A DNA stretch of 43,274 bases from Bacteroidales bacterium (GTDB lineage: Bacteria > Bacteroidota > Bacteroidia > Bacteroidales > UBA932): NCBI GenBank assembly GCA_015060325.1, contig SUYQ01000023.1, positions 1 to 43,274 on the forward strand, in the 5' to 3' direction. Below are positions 9,198-17,727 of the stretch, in pieces. The notes under the pieces are model-generated. The model made no database searches. It worked only from the letters and a program-made list of their open reading frames with translations, and had not been told where the DNA came from. Within the stretch, counting starts at the first letter, position 1; the number at the start of each line of letters is the position of its first letter. A program made the translations under genes and the position numbers.

Positions 9198-10985
9198 CTA
9201 ATCATGTGACACCTGCTTCAACTGCTCGCGATAGGCAGAGAAGATCTTTGACTTTGATACGAATCCGATGTATGTCCTGTCCTGATCGACCACCGGAAGA
9301 TTCCACGCTCCTGTCTTCTCGAACTTATTCATCACACTGTCCATCTTCTCGTCAGTATAGACATATGCAGGAGTCGATCTCATGAAGTTATAGACATGCA
9401 GCGTATCGTACTGATCAGTCTTGAACATATCCCTTCTTATATCTTCAAGTGAAACAAAACCTTGAAAATGCTTACGGGAGTCTATGACTGGGAAGATATT
9501 TCGCGAAGACTTGGAGACAACATCCACAAGTTCTCCAAGAGTGGCGTCAATCTTCACGGTCATGAAATCAGTCTCGATCAGGTCTCCCGTCTTGAGAAGT
9601 GTCAGCACAGCCTGATCACTGTCATGAGTGAGAAGTTCGCCCTTCTTTGCAATACGCTTGGTATAGATCGAATATGGTTCGATAGACCTGGTCACCGCAT
9701 AGGATATCGTAGCAGTAAGAATCAATGGAATGAGCAGGTCATATCCGCCTGTCATGTCGGCGATAAGGAAGATGGCTGTCATAGGAGCCTGCATGACCCC
9801 GGCCATAAGACCAGCCATTCCCACAAGCACGAAGTTCTGCTCAGGAACAGAGATATCACCGCCTATCAGGTTGATCGTCCTTGATACGATAAAGCCGGCT
9901 ATTGCTCCCATGAACAGCGTAGGACCGAAGGTTCCTCCCACTCCGCCTCCAGCATTGGTCAATGACATTGAGAAGACCTTGAGGATCAGGACCAGAAGGA
10001 AGAAGACTGGCACCATCCAGGCATTGTCAAGCATGAATGACAACACGGTTTTCCCCTCCATATTTATTTCACCACCGTTCAGCAGGCCATGAAGGCAGCC
10101 GTATCCTTCTCCGAAGAGAGGTGGGAACAGGAATATAAGCAATCCAAGGCTCAGGGCAGCGATCCCCCATCTGAGATAAGGCCGTTCGATGCTCTTTATC
10201 TTATCCTCCAGCCACAATGTCATCCTTGTGAAGTACACAGAACACATTGAACAGAACAATCCCAAAATAATATAGAACGGTATGTTGTTCATCTCAAACG
10301 GAGATATAGTACACTCGAAAGGCGGATTTGGTCCAAGGAAGATATACGAAATCACCGTCGCGGATATGGTGGCAAGCAGAAGCGGAAGGATGGAGGTCAT
10401 GGAGATATTGAAGAGAAGTATCTCCAATGTGAAGAGGACTCCGGCAAGAGGAGCCTTGAAGATTCCTGCCACAGCGCCTGCTGCTCCACAGCCAAGGAGG
10501 ATGGTCATGTTCTTATATGACAAGCCCATGTAGCGTGCTACATTGGACCCGATCGCAGCACCGGTATAGACGATCGGAGCCTCGGCTCCGACTGATCCTC
10601 CGAATCCGATGGTCACAGAAGATGCCGCCATGGAAGTCCACATATTGTGGGAGCGTATCTTGGATTCGTTCTTGGACACTGCCAGCAGCACCTTGGTCAC
10701 ACCGTGGCCGATGTTGTCTTTGACGACATATTTCACAAAGAGCATTGCCAGCAGCATTCCGACTCCGGGATACAGGATATAGAGGTAATTATATACTTCT
10801 CCGGAAAACCATGATGTTATCGAATGGTGAAGGAAATCGATACTGCTCTTGAGAAGCACAGCAGCCAGGCCACATGAAATTCCGACAAAGAGAGCAAGGA
10901 CAATCATGACATCCCTCTCTGACAACCTGTGCATCAGTCGTCGGAGCGGGGCCAATATATCCTTTATTACAAACCGGCTTCTCAT
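9198..10985 (-). CDS. CLC-family anion channel/antiporter with two CBS domains
   Basis: This 595-residue membrane protein has the CLC fold in residues 1-440 and a cytosolic CBS pair at about 460-585. Anion-pore landmarks can be aligned with E. coli ClcA. The gating glutamate is kept in G-A-E-A-P (ClcA GREGP), and the helix N motif GGTFGP is kept. The GSGIP serine motif reads GHGVT, and the position of proton glutamate E203 is isoleucine (LFTLEIL). The changes argue against ordinary H+/Cl- exchange with ClcA selectivity, which is an inference. The CBS pair suggests nucleotide control. The gene lies 59 bases after the acidic-protein gene, past a strong hairpin, and nine bases before tex. Confidence 0.9.
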   Translation of the reverse strand: MRSRFVIKDILAPLRRLMHRLSERDVMIVLALFVGISCGLAAVLLKSSIDFLHHSITSWFSGEVYNYLYILYPGVGMLLAMLFVKYVVKDNIGHGVTKVLLAVSKNESKIRSHNMWTSMAASSVTIGFGGSVGAEAPIVYTGAAIGSNVARYMGLSYKNMTILLGCGAAGAVAGIFKAPLAGVLFTLEILLFNISMTSILPLLLATISATVISYIFLGPNPPFECTISPFEMNNIPFYIILGLFCSMCSVYFTRMTLWLEDKIKSIERPYLRWGIAALSLGLLIFLFPPLFGEGYGCLHGLLNGGEINMEGKTVLSFMLDNAWMVPVFFLLVLILKVFSMSLTNAGGGVGGTFGPTLFMGAIAGFIVSRTINLIGGDISVPEQNFVLVGMAGLMAGVMQAPMTAIFLIADMTGGYDLLIPLILTATISYAVTRSIEPYSIYTKRIAKKGELLTHDSDQAVLTLLKTGDLIETDFMTVKIDATLGELVDVVSKSSRNIFPVIDSRKHFQGFVSLEDIRRDMFKTDQYDTLHVYNFMRSTPAYVYTDEKMDSVMNKFEKTGAWNLPVVDQDRTYIGFVSKSKIFSAYREQLKQVSHD

Positions 10986-10999
10986 GGATAGAAGTAGGA

Positions 11000-11032
11000 C
11001 AAAAGGACCGGTCGGGAAATCCGGCCGGTCCT
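11000..11032 (-). terminator. Rho-independent terminator-like hairpin
   Basis: AGGACCGG (11004-11011) pairs perfectly with CCGGTCCT (11025-11032), and an inner CGG/CCG extends the stem. On the minus strand the hairpin is followed by TTTTG. It sits just after the acidic-protein stop codon and only 18 bases before the CLC start. It therefore terminates the acidic-protein transcript, fully or partly. Confidence 0.65.
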
Positions 11033-11044
11033 GAACTTTATAGA

Positions 11045-11386
11045 TTACTCAGCGTCAGCTGAATCGTCATCGCTTGAATACTGAGAGATGTTATCATCTG
11101 GAAGGCCGTCCGAATCATTATCCGAGTCATCGCCATCCTCTCCATCCAGCCAACGCTCGATATCTTCTGCGTCATCAGTCTTCACTTTGATCTTTACAAG
11201 GTATATCGCATCCGGAATCTCTATAGTGACTGCATAGAAACTATCTCCGTTCGGTTTATCATATTTTACAAGGTCTGAAAGATAATCACTATATCCCTTC
11301 GGATATTTTTCCGCAAATGCTGCAGCCAGCTCCTCTGACATATTCTCAAAGCTGCAGACCGCTCTTCTCTTATTCTCTGTTGCCAT
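11045..11386 (-). CDS. Small conserved-looking protein with a highly acidic tail
   Basis: 113 residues, starting at MATENKRR (ATG complement 11384-11386). The reading frame stays open upstream, but that part runs antisense-free through the upstream radical SAM gene in another frame and is not credible. Residues 1-75 look folded, with mixed helix and strand. Residues 76-113 are an Asp/Ser-rich tail (DGEDGDDSDNDSDG and similar). I recognise no catalytic motif and give no function. A consensus-like promoter 43 bases upstream and a terminator just downstream make it a likely single-gene unit. A disordered acidic tail is typical of nucleic-acid-mimic or chaperone-like proteins, but that is only a possibility. 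Confidence 0.75.
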   Translation of the reverse strand: MATENKRRAVCSFENMSEELAAAFAEKYPKGYSDYLSDLVKYDKPNGDSFYAVTIEIPDAIYLVKIKVKTDDAEDIERWLDGEDGDDSDNDSDGLPDDNISQYSSDDDSADAE

Positions 11387-11428
11387 ATCTTTTGTAAATA
11401 AATTCAGATGAGTATTAGAAATCCGGTG

Positions 11429-11459
11429 CAAGTGTAGGACATTTTTTTGAATTGAGCAA
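11429..11459 (-). promoter_or_regulatory. Promoter for the acidic-tail protein
   Basis: On the minus strand there is a TTG (complement 11457-11459), a 20-base spacer and TACACTTG (complement 11429-11436), seven of eight positions of the TAnnTTTG -7 box. It lies in the gap between the radical SAM gene stop and the acidic-protein start, giving a leader of about 35-40 bases. Confidence 0.5.
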
Positions 11460-11478
11460 CATTGAAAGCACTTTTTTT

Positions 11479-13212
11479 CTATTTCCCTCGACGGAAAAAG
11501 AATGACTTCTGCTCCTTCTTCCGCTCTATGTCCCTCTCTACAAATACTTTCTGCATATTTTTCGGGTCCATACCCGTATAGAACATAACTGATGATGTTG
11601 TCATCGGAGTAGGAGTGAAATCCTGCACCTGATCCATGTAAAGTCCCTTCAGGGCCTGATTGCGGGCAAGCCTCTGCATCTCCCTCATTCCGCATCCGGG
11701 ATGTCCGGAGATGAAATATGGTACAAGCTCACATTTTCGACCGCTGCTACGGACTATATTGTCAAATTCAAGACGGAGTCTCTCAAACAGACGGAACGAA
11801 GGCTTGGCCATAAGTTTAAGCACAGAATCCTCGGTATGTTCAGGTGCGACCTTGAGACGTCCCGAAGTATGCTCGAGTATGAGTTCCTTCAAATACGGAT
11901 ATGATGTCTCATCCACATACCCTTTTTCATCCAGGAAAAGGTCATATCTGATACCGCTGCCGATGTAGGCATGCCTGATGCCTTTGACAGCAGCAATCCT
12001 CTCATAAAGTTTCAGCAGCCTTTCATGCGAACGGTCCATATTCTTGCACGGGGCCGGGAAAAGGCACGACTTTCTGCGGCACTTGTCGCATAATTCCGGA
12101 TTCTTCCCTTTCATTCCATACATATTCGCCGTAGGGGCCCCGACGTCAGAGATATTTCCGGCAAATCCCGGCAGAGAGTTCAGCGCCGCGATCTCCTTGA
12201 TTATCGAATCCTCGCTGCGTGACTGGATGAACTTTCCCTGATGGGCGGCAATCGTACAGAAGTTGCAGCCTCCGAAACATCCTCTATGGGTATTTATGGA
12301 GAATTTTATCATCTCGTATGCCGGAATATGCTTTCCCTTGTATCTGGGATGCGGAAGTTTCGTGAATGGCAGATCCCAGAACGAATCCATCTCCTGCTGA
12401 GTGGCAGGTGGCCATGTAGGATTGATCTGGACATATCCCTCACCTACAGGCTCGACCAGCACAGGCGGATGCATCGTGTTGGCATAAGTCTCTATCACAT
12501 GGAAATTCTCTGCAAACGCAACCTTGTCTTTGGTGCACCGTTCATACGAATTCAGAATGACTGCATCCTTAATGCGGCATCTTCCGTCCATATAGAAACC
12601 CAGCTGAGGTATCTTCCTGATGTCGTTGACATTCCTTCCGGCTTCTATCGCCTTTGTAAACTCGAGCATGGTACGTTCCCCCATCCCGTAGCAGAGCCAG
12701 TCAGCCCCGCTCTCGACCAGAATCGAAGGCTTTAGCGTATCCTGCCAGTAATCATAATGGGTGACGCGCCTGAGAGACGCCTCTATACCGCCTATGACTA
12801 CGGGGATCTCCGGATATATATCCTTGAGGATACGGGTATATACGGTAACTGCATAGTCAGGGCGCTGGCCTGCCTTTCCTTCGGGCGTGTAGGCATCGTC
12901 ACTGCGCAGCCGCTTGGCTGCTGTATAGTGATTCACCATGGAATCCATTGCGCCCGAATTGACGCCAAAGTACAGTCTCGGAGCTCCAAGCTTGCGGAAA
13001 TCACGCAAGTCGTCTCGCCAGTTAGGCTGCGGCACTACCGCAACGCGGTAGCCATGCTTCTGCAGCCACCTTGCTATCACAGCAGTACCAAACGAGGGAT
13101 GATCGATGAACGCATCCCCCGTAAAAAGTATTATGTCTATATAATCCCAGCCCAATGCCCTCACTTCCTTGAGAGAGGTAGGGATCATATATGCATCTGT
13201 TTCAGTCATCAT
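11479..13212 (-). CDS. ygiQ: YgiQ-family radical SAM protein
   Basis: This 577-residue member of the YgiQ (UPF0313) radical SAM family has the usual layout. An N-terminal cobalamin-binding-like domain (about 20-200) includes PQPNW, LYFGVNSGAMDSMVNHYTA and the family block GGIEASLRR. The radical SAM core follows, with the cluster cysteines C312, C316 and C319 in NTHRGCFGGCNFC. A further cysteine group C-x2-C-x3-C-x5-C at about 385-400 lies in a core insertion. The reaction of YgiQ proteins is not established to my knowledge. The gene starts one base after the stop of the outer-membrane protein gene and ends the rpoD-argS-OMP operon. Confidence 0.9.
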   Translation of the reverse strand: MMTETDAYMIPTSLKEVRALGWDYIDIILFTGDAFIDHPSFGTAVIARWLQKHGYRVAVVPQPNWRDDLRDFRKLGAPRLYFGVNSGAMDSMVNHYTAAKRLRSDDAYTPEGKAGQRPDYAVTVYTRILKDIYPEIPVVIGGIEASLRRVTHYDYWQDTLKPSILVESGADWLCYGMGERTMLEFTKAIEAGRNVNDIRKIPQLGFYMDGRCRIKDAVILNSYERCTKDKVAFAENFHVIETYANTMHPPVLVEPVGEGYVQINPTWPPATQQEMDSFWDLPFTKLPHPRYKGKHIPAYEMIKFSINTHRGCFGGCNFCTIAAHQGKFIQSRSEDSIIKEIAALNSLPGFAGNISDVGAPTANMYGMKGKNPELCDKCRRKSCLFPAPCKNMDRSHERLLKLYERIAAVKGIRHAYIGSGIRYDLFLDEKGYVDETSYPYLKELILEHTSGRLKVAPEHTEDSVLKLMAKPSFRLFERLRLEFDNIVRSSGRKCELVPYFISGHPGCGMREMQRLARNQALKGLYMDQVQDFTPTPMTTSSVMFYTGMDPKNMQKVFVERDIERKKEQKSFFFRRGK

Positions 13213-13213
13213 T

Positions 13214-13702
13214 CTAGAACATATAGCGGGCAGTAACAGTCGGTATGAATCCCATCAGTCCGTCAAGATCATATCTGAACCTGTCGTTTCCCAGCATGAT
13301 TCCGAAAGACGGACGAAGGTCCACAGCGAGCTGCAACGGAAATTCAAAGATGTATTCGAGACCGACCTGAGCGGTAACTCCCAGACTTACAGCCTTATCA
13401 GTATTAAAGCCTGATCCAAGGGAGACACCGGGACCTGCATAGAAATTCCACGTTCCCTTTTCAGTCCACTTCGGAGAAAGGATCATATAGTTATATGTAC
13501 CTGTCAGCCTCATTGTACCAGTCGAAGGAAGACCGACATGATAGCCAAGATCCAGCTGGAAGAAATTATCGGTTCCGTAAACCATATGCTGCATGGATAC
13601 ATTCTGGATGGAACCGAATCCAAGACCTACGGACCTTGGCTTGGCGCTGGCTGTGAATGCCACAGCCAGCAGCACAGTCAAAGTTATGACAAAACGTCTC
13701 AT
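13214..13702 (-). CDS. Small outer-membrane beta-barrel protein
   Basis: 162 residues with a Sec signal peptide (MRRFVITLTVLLAVAFTASA) followed by alternating hydrophobic and polar strands. It ends in ...TARYMF, the terminal aromatic signature recognised by the BAM complex. Its size suits an eight-stranded barrel. I do not recognise a specific family or ligand. It lies four bases after argS and one base before the YgiQ gene, so expression probably follows rpoD-argS. Confidence 0.75.
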   Translation of the reverse strand: MRRFVITLTVLLAVAFTASAKPRSVGLGFGSIQNVSMQHMVYGTDNFFQLDLGYHVGLPSTGTMRLTGTYNYMILSPKWTEKGTWNFYAGPGVSLGSGFNTDKAVSLGVTAQVGLEYIFEFPLQLAVDLRPSFGIMLGNDRFRYDLDGLMGFIPTVTARYMF

Positions 13703-13706
13703 CTGC

Positions 13707-15497
13707 CTACATTCTTTCCGGCAATGTTATGCCGAGGATTGACATGGCCTTGCTGAGGACCTTTGCAATGGTCTCCACCAGCACGAGGCGATATTCCAGA
13801 AGAGCCTGGTCCTCTTCCCTGAGGATAGGGGTATCGTGATAGTACTGATTGAACTCCTTAGCGAGCTCATAAGCATAGTTTGCTATCACGGCTGGTGAAT
13901 GTGCAGCACCAGCCTCAGCAACCTTTGCCGGGAATGTGTTCAATATCTTGATGATACGCACTTCCTTAGGTGTGAGCACAGAATCGGCCTTCACAGCCTG
14001 AGCTGCATGTGGAATGCCTTTTTCGTCAGCCTTTCTGAGGATTGACTTGATTCGTGCATGGGTGTACTGGATGAACGGACCTGTATTTCCGTTGAAGTCG
14101 ATGGACTCCTTCGGATCGAAGAGCATTGTCTTCTTCGGATCCACCTTCAGGATGAAATACTTCAGCGCACCGAGGCTGATCATCCTGAAGAGAGCATCCT
14201 GCTCCTCTTCAGAAAGGTTGTCGATCTTGCCGAGTTCCAGAGAAGTCTCCTTGGCTGTTCTGTACATATCTGCAATGAGGTCGTCTGCATCTACGACTGT
14301 TCCTTCGCGGGACTTCATCTTTCCTTCAGGAAGCTCTACCATACCATATGAAAGATGGTAGATGCTGTCAGCCCAGTCAAATCCGAGCTTGCCGAGAATC
14401 AGCTTAAGCACCTGGAAGTGATAGTTCTGCTCGTTTCCTACGACATAGATGTGCTCGTCAAGGCTATATTCTGCAAAACGCTGTTCGGCAGTTCCGAGGT
14501 CCTGAGTCATATAAACCGATGTGCCGTCGCCACGGAGAAGGAGCTTGCGGTCAAGTCCGTCCGCAGTCAGGTCACACCACACGGAACCGTCCTCCTGAGT
14601 CTCGAAGATACCGGCCTCAAGTCCCTTCTGGACGAGAGCCTTTCCGAAAAGATATGTCTGTGACTCGTAATATGTCCTGTCAAAATTGATTCCCAGATCC
14701 GCATAGGTCTTGTCAAAGCCTTCATATACCCATCCGTTCATGGTCTTCCAGAGCTCCACGACCTCGGGATCTCCCTGCTCCCACTTGAAGAGCATCTCCT
14801 GTGCAGCCTTCAGAGACGGTGCATTCTTTTCAGCATCCTCCTTGGACATTCCTCCTGCCACGAGCTCATCTACCTCCTTCTTGTAAAGGACGTTGAATGC
14901 CACGTAGAAATCACCTACAAGGTGGTCGCCCTTCTTGCCGGCCGACTCAGGAGTCTGGCCCCGGCCAAGAGTCTTCCACGCATACATGGACTTGCAGATG
15001 TGGATACCTCGGTCATTCACGAGATTGACCTTCATCACATTGTTTCCGCACACCTCGAGCAGCTTTGCAACAGACCATCCAAGGAGATTGTTGCGGATGT
15101 GTCCGAGATGGAGAGGCTTGTTGGTGTTAGGGGAAGAATACTCCACCATTATGGTCTTTCCGGTCGGAGCCAGCTGACCATAGTCTTCAGCCGCTGCAAT
15201 CTCTGCAAACACGTTGTTCCAGTAAACTTCCGAAAACGAAATGTTCAGGAAGCCCTTTACAGTGTTGTATGAAGCCACCTCGGGAGTATTTTCCTTGAGC
15301 CACTCCCCTATTGCGTTTCCTGTGTTCTCAGGAGTGGTCTTCGATATCTTAAGAAGAGGGAAGACCACCAAAGTGTAGTCTCCCTCGAATTCCTTGCGTG
15401 TCACCTGCACCTGGAGCTGAGCAGGATTCACCTCCGCTCCGTACAGTTCATTTATAGCCTTTACGGCCTTGTCTATAATAAAATTTTCTGGGGTCAT
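13707..15497 (-). CDS. argS: Arginyl-tRNA synthetase
   Basis: Class I synthetase that charges tRNA-Arg. The start is set at MTPENFIIDK (complement 15495-15497), giving 596 residues. An upstream in-frame ATG would add 16 unrelated residues inside the rpoD coding end. Visible are the N-terminal additional domain, the SSPNTNKPLHLGH motif (HIGH equivalent) at about 115-130, the arginine-site region, the KMSKS-like G-K-M-K-S-R-E-G at about 390, and the DALR anticodon-binding helical domain at the C terminus. It follows rpoD by 17 bases, so both appear to belong to one transcript. Confidence 0.96.
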   Translation of the reverse strand: MTPENFIIDKAVKAINELYGAEVNPAQLQVQVTRKEFEGDYTLVVFPLLKISKTTPENTGNAIGEWLKENTPEVASYNTVKGFLNISFSEVYWNNVFAEIAAAEDYGQLAPTGKTIMVEYSSPNTNKPLHLGHIRNNLLGWSVAKLLEVCGNNVMKVNLVNDRGIHICKSMYAWKTLGRGQTPESAGKKGDHLVGDFYVAFNVLYKKEVDELVAGGMSKEDAEKNAPSLKAAQEMLFKWEQGDPEVVELWKTMNGWVYEGFDKTYADLGINFDRTYYESQTYLFGKALVQKGLEAGIFETQEDGSVWCDLTADGLDRKLLLRGDGTSVYMTQDLGTAEQRFAEYSLDEHIYVVGNEQNYHFQVLKLILGKLGFDWADSIYHLSYGMVELPEGKMKSREGTVVDADDLIADMYRTAKETSLELGKIDNLSEEEQDALFRMISLGALKYFILKVDPKKTMLFDPKESIDFNGNTGPFIQYTHARIKSILRKADEKGIPHAAQAVKADSVLTPKEVRIIKILNTFPAKVAEAGAAHSPAVIANYAYELAKEFNQYYHDTPILREEDQALLEYRLVLVETIAKVLSKAMSILGITLPERM

Positions 15498-15514
15498 GGT
15501 CTTATATGAGGTTA

Positions 15515-16375
15515 TTATCCTAAATAGCCTTTCAGATGCTTGCATCTTGAATTGTTCTTGAGCTTGCGGATCGCCTTCTCCTTGATCTGGCGCACGCGCT
15601 CTCTTGTGAGGCCGAATCTCTCACCGATCTCCTCCAGGGTCATCTCCTGGCATCCGATACCGAAGAACGACTTGATGATCTCCCTCTCGCGCTGAGCGAG
15701 GGTCGAGAGCGCTCTTTCGATCTCCTTGTTCAGAGACTCGTTCACGAGACCTCTGTCTGCGCTTGGAGAATCGTTGTTCACAAGCACGTCAAGAAGGCTG
15801 TTGTCCTCACCCTCCACGAAAGGAGCATCCACAGACACGTGGCGGCCTGACACTCTGAGAGTATCTGCGATCTTGTCCTTAGGGACATCTATCATCTCTG
15901 AAAGCTCTTCGCTTGACGGCATACGCTCGTTCTCCTGCTCGAACTTCGACAGGGCCTTGTTTATCTTGTTGAGAGATCCCACCTGGTTCAGAGGCAGACG
16001 TACGATTCTGGACTGCTCGGCCAGGGCCTGAAGGATGGACTGGCGGATCCACCATACTGCATATGAAATGAACTTGAATCCTCTTGTCTCATCAAACTTC
16101 TCTGCTGCCTTGATAAGACCGAGGTTACCCTCATTGATAAGGTCCGGAAGGCTGAGTCCCTGGTTCTGGTACTGCTTTGCAACAGACACCACGAAACGAA
16201 GGTTGGCCCTTGTAAGCTTTTCAAGTGCAGCCTGGTCTCCTTTACGGATCCTCTGGGCAAGTTCCACCTCCTCTTCAACGGTGATAAGTTCTTCCCTACC
16301 GATCTCCTGCAGATACTTGTCAAGTGAGGCACTCTCACGGTTTGTAATCGATTTTGTAATCTTAAGCTGTCTCAT
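15515..16375 (-). CDS. rpoD: Primary RNA polymerase sigma factor (sigma-70, RpoD)
   Basis: This 286-residue sigma-70 factor is of the short Bacteroidota primary type, lacking most of region 1.1. Region 1.2 is at 15-50 ([15 protein letters not shown]). Region 2 is at 55-125, with [33 protein letters not shown] and the promoter-melting segment [15 protein letters not shown]. Region 3 is at 130-205. Region 4.2 has the helix-turn-helix [26 protein letters not shown]. Such factors recognise the -33/-7 promoters seen throughout this window. The first gene of the rpoD-argS-OMP-ygiQ operon, it is divergent from dnaN. Confidence 0.96.
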   Translation of the reverse strand: MRQLKITKSITNRESASLDKYLQEIGREELITVEEEVELAQRIRKGDQAALEKLTRANLRFVVSVAKQYQNQGLSLPDLINEGNLGLIKAAEKFDETRGFKFISYAVWWIRQSILQALAEQSRIVRLPLNQVGSLNKINKALSKFEQENERMPSSEELSEMIDVPKDKIADTLRVSGRHVSVDAPFVEGEDNSLLDVLVNNDSPSADRGLVNESLNKEIERALSTLAQREREIIKSFFGIGCQEMTLEEIGERFGLTRERVRQIKEKAIRKLKNNSRCKHLKGYLG

Positions 16376-16407
16376 CTTTATATAATTGTATAAAATTTTT
16401 CCTGTCA

Positions 16408-16445
16408 GGAGTTTAACTCCACAATAATATACGTCGTTTCCGACG
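16408..16445. other. Two inverted repeats between rpoD and dnaN
   Basis: GGAGTTTAACTCC (16408-16420) is a perfect 6+1+6 palindrome. CGTCG (16432-16436) pairs with CGACG (16441-16445) around a four-base loop. Both lie 30-70 bases upstream of rpoD, in or near its leader. No clear -33/-7 promoter for rpoD was found; the best -7-like match is the complement of 16422-16429, between the two palindromes. Role unknown: operator or leader hairpins. Confidence 0.4.
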
Positions 16446-16558
16446 GATTGTTTCAGTCCGACCGCACAATTTTGTCATCAAATCCGCCGAAGACGTGATT
16501 TTTTCATAAAACCGGCGTGTATTTTCCAAAAAACATGCCTCCAAATGGGAAATTTTCC

Positions 16559-16566
16559 TATATTTG
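16559..16566 (+). promoter_or_regulatory. -7 promoter element for dnaN
   Basis: TATATTTG matches the Bacteroidota -7 consensus exactly, 24 bases upstream of the dnaN ATG. The -33 region has no clear TTG at 19-21 bases. Confidence 0.6.
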
Positions 16567-16589
16567 TAGACTGATTAATACGACAAATT

Positions 16590-17708
16590 ATGAAACTTAT
16601 CATTTCTAGTTCAGAGTTGCTCAAAGGCGTAATGGCAGTGGCAAAGGCCATCCCTGCAAAATCACCGCTTCCAATCCTTGAGAATTTCCTTTTCGACCTC
16701 AAGGGAAACATGCTGGAGATCACGGCATCCGACTCGGAGCTGACTCTCAGAACACAGATCGAGGTGGAGAACACAGCAGAAGAAGGAAGAATTGCAGTCC
16801 CTGCAAAGCACATGATGGATCTGCTCAAGGAACTCCCTGACCAGCCGTTGACCATCAACACCACAAGCGACAGCTCTTTCGTATGCAGCTGGGCAAGCGG
16901 TGAATCCACACTTCCATACTTCCCTGCAGAAGACTATCCTGAAATAGCAGGCACAGACGAAACAGCGGTAACTCTCGAGTTCCCTGCACAGAGTCTGGTA
17001 GACGGTATTTCAAGCACGATCTACGCTACAGCTGACGACGAGATCCGTCCGGCAATGAACGGTATCCTTTTCGACATAGACACAGCATCTACAACGCTTG
17101 TTGCAACAGACTCGCACAAGTTGATATGCTACACTACATCCGACGTCAAGGCATCTGAAAAAGCATCTTTCATCCTTCATAAGAAGCCGGCAGCCATTCT
17201 CAAGGCCATCATCGGAAAGGATGTCGAGACAGTGGAGATCTCATTCGACTCAAAGAATGCATCATTCAAGTTCGGTTCGACCCTGGTCATCTGCAGACTC
17301 GTGATAGGAAAGTATCCGAAATATCGCGACGTTATCCCGCAGAACAACTCCAACATCCTCAGGATCAACAGGACTCAGCTTCTTAACACAGTGCGTCGAG
17401 TATCTGTATGCTCAAACAAGGCTTCAAACCACATCAAGTTTGACCTCCAGAGCGGCAGTCTGATGATTTCAGCACAGGATCTGGGATTCTCGATTGCAGC
17501 GCATGAGACCATGCCATGTCAGTATGACGGTCAGGAACTCACTATCGGCTTCAAGTCTCCGTTCATCATTGAAATCCTTTCAAACATGAGTTGCGGAGAG
17601 ATCATGATGAAGTTCATGGACAGCAGACGTGCTGCCCTCATCGTTCCTGCAGAAGAGGAGGCAGAAAGCGAAAAGATCTGTGGCATCATAATGCCTATAA
17701 TGATTTAG
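16590..17708 (+). CDS. dnaN: DNA polymerase III beta subunit (sliding clamp)
   Basis: 372 residues, the normal length for the dimeric clamp that tethers DNA polymerase III to DNA. The three clamp domains are recognisable: start MKLIISSSELLKGVMAVAKAIPAKSPLPILENFLF, domain 2 around DDEIRPAMNGILF and ATDSHKL, and domain 3 ending EEAESEKICGIIMPIMI. The ending gives the usual hydrophobic C-terminal cleft segment. It is first in a three-gene cluster with an exonuclease 19 bases downstream, a sensible replication pairing. Confidence 0.97.
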   Translation: MKLIISSSELLKGVMAVAKAIPAKSPLPILENFLFDLKGNMLEITASDSELTLRTQIEVENTAEEGRIAVPAKHMMDLLKELPDQPLTINTTSDSSFVCSWASGESTLPYFPAEDYPEIAGTDETAVTLEFPAQSLVDGISSTIYATADDEIRPAMNGILFDIDTASTTLVATDSHKLICYTTSDVKASEKASFILHKKPAAILKAIIGKDVETVEISFDSKNASFKFGSTLVICRLVIGKYPKYRDVIPQNNSNILRINRTQLLNTVRRVSVCSNKASNHIKFDLQSGSLMISAQDLGFSIAAHETMPCQYDGQELTIGFKSPFIIEILSNMSCGEIMMKFMDSRRAALIVPAEEEAESEKICGIIMPIMI

Positions 17709-17727
17709 TAAAAGAACATAAATACCG

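Noticed and set aside
11387..11695. N-terminal extension of the acidic-tail protein
   Set aside because: It overlaps the YgiQ gene in another frame and crosses the gene's promoter. The extension looks like shadow coding sequence.
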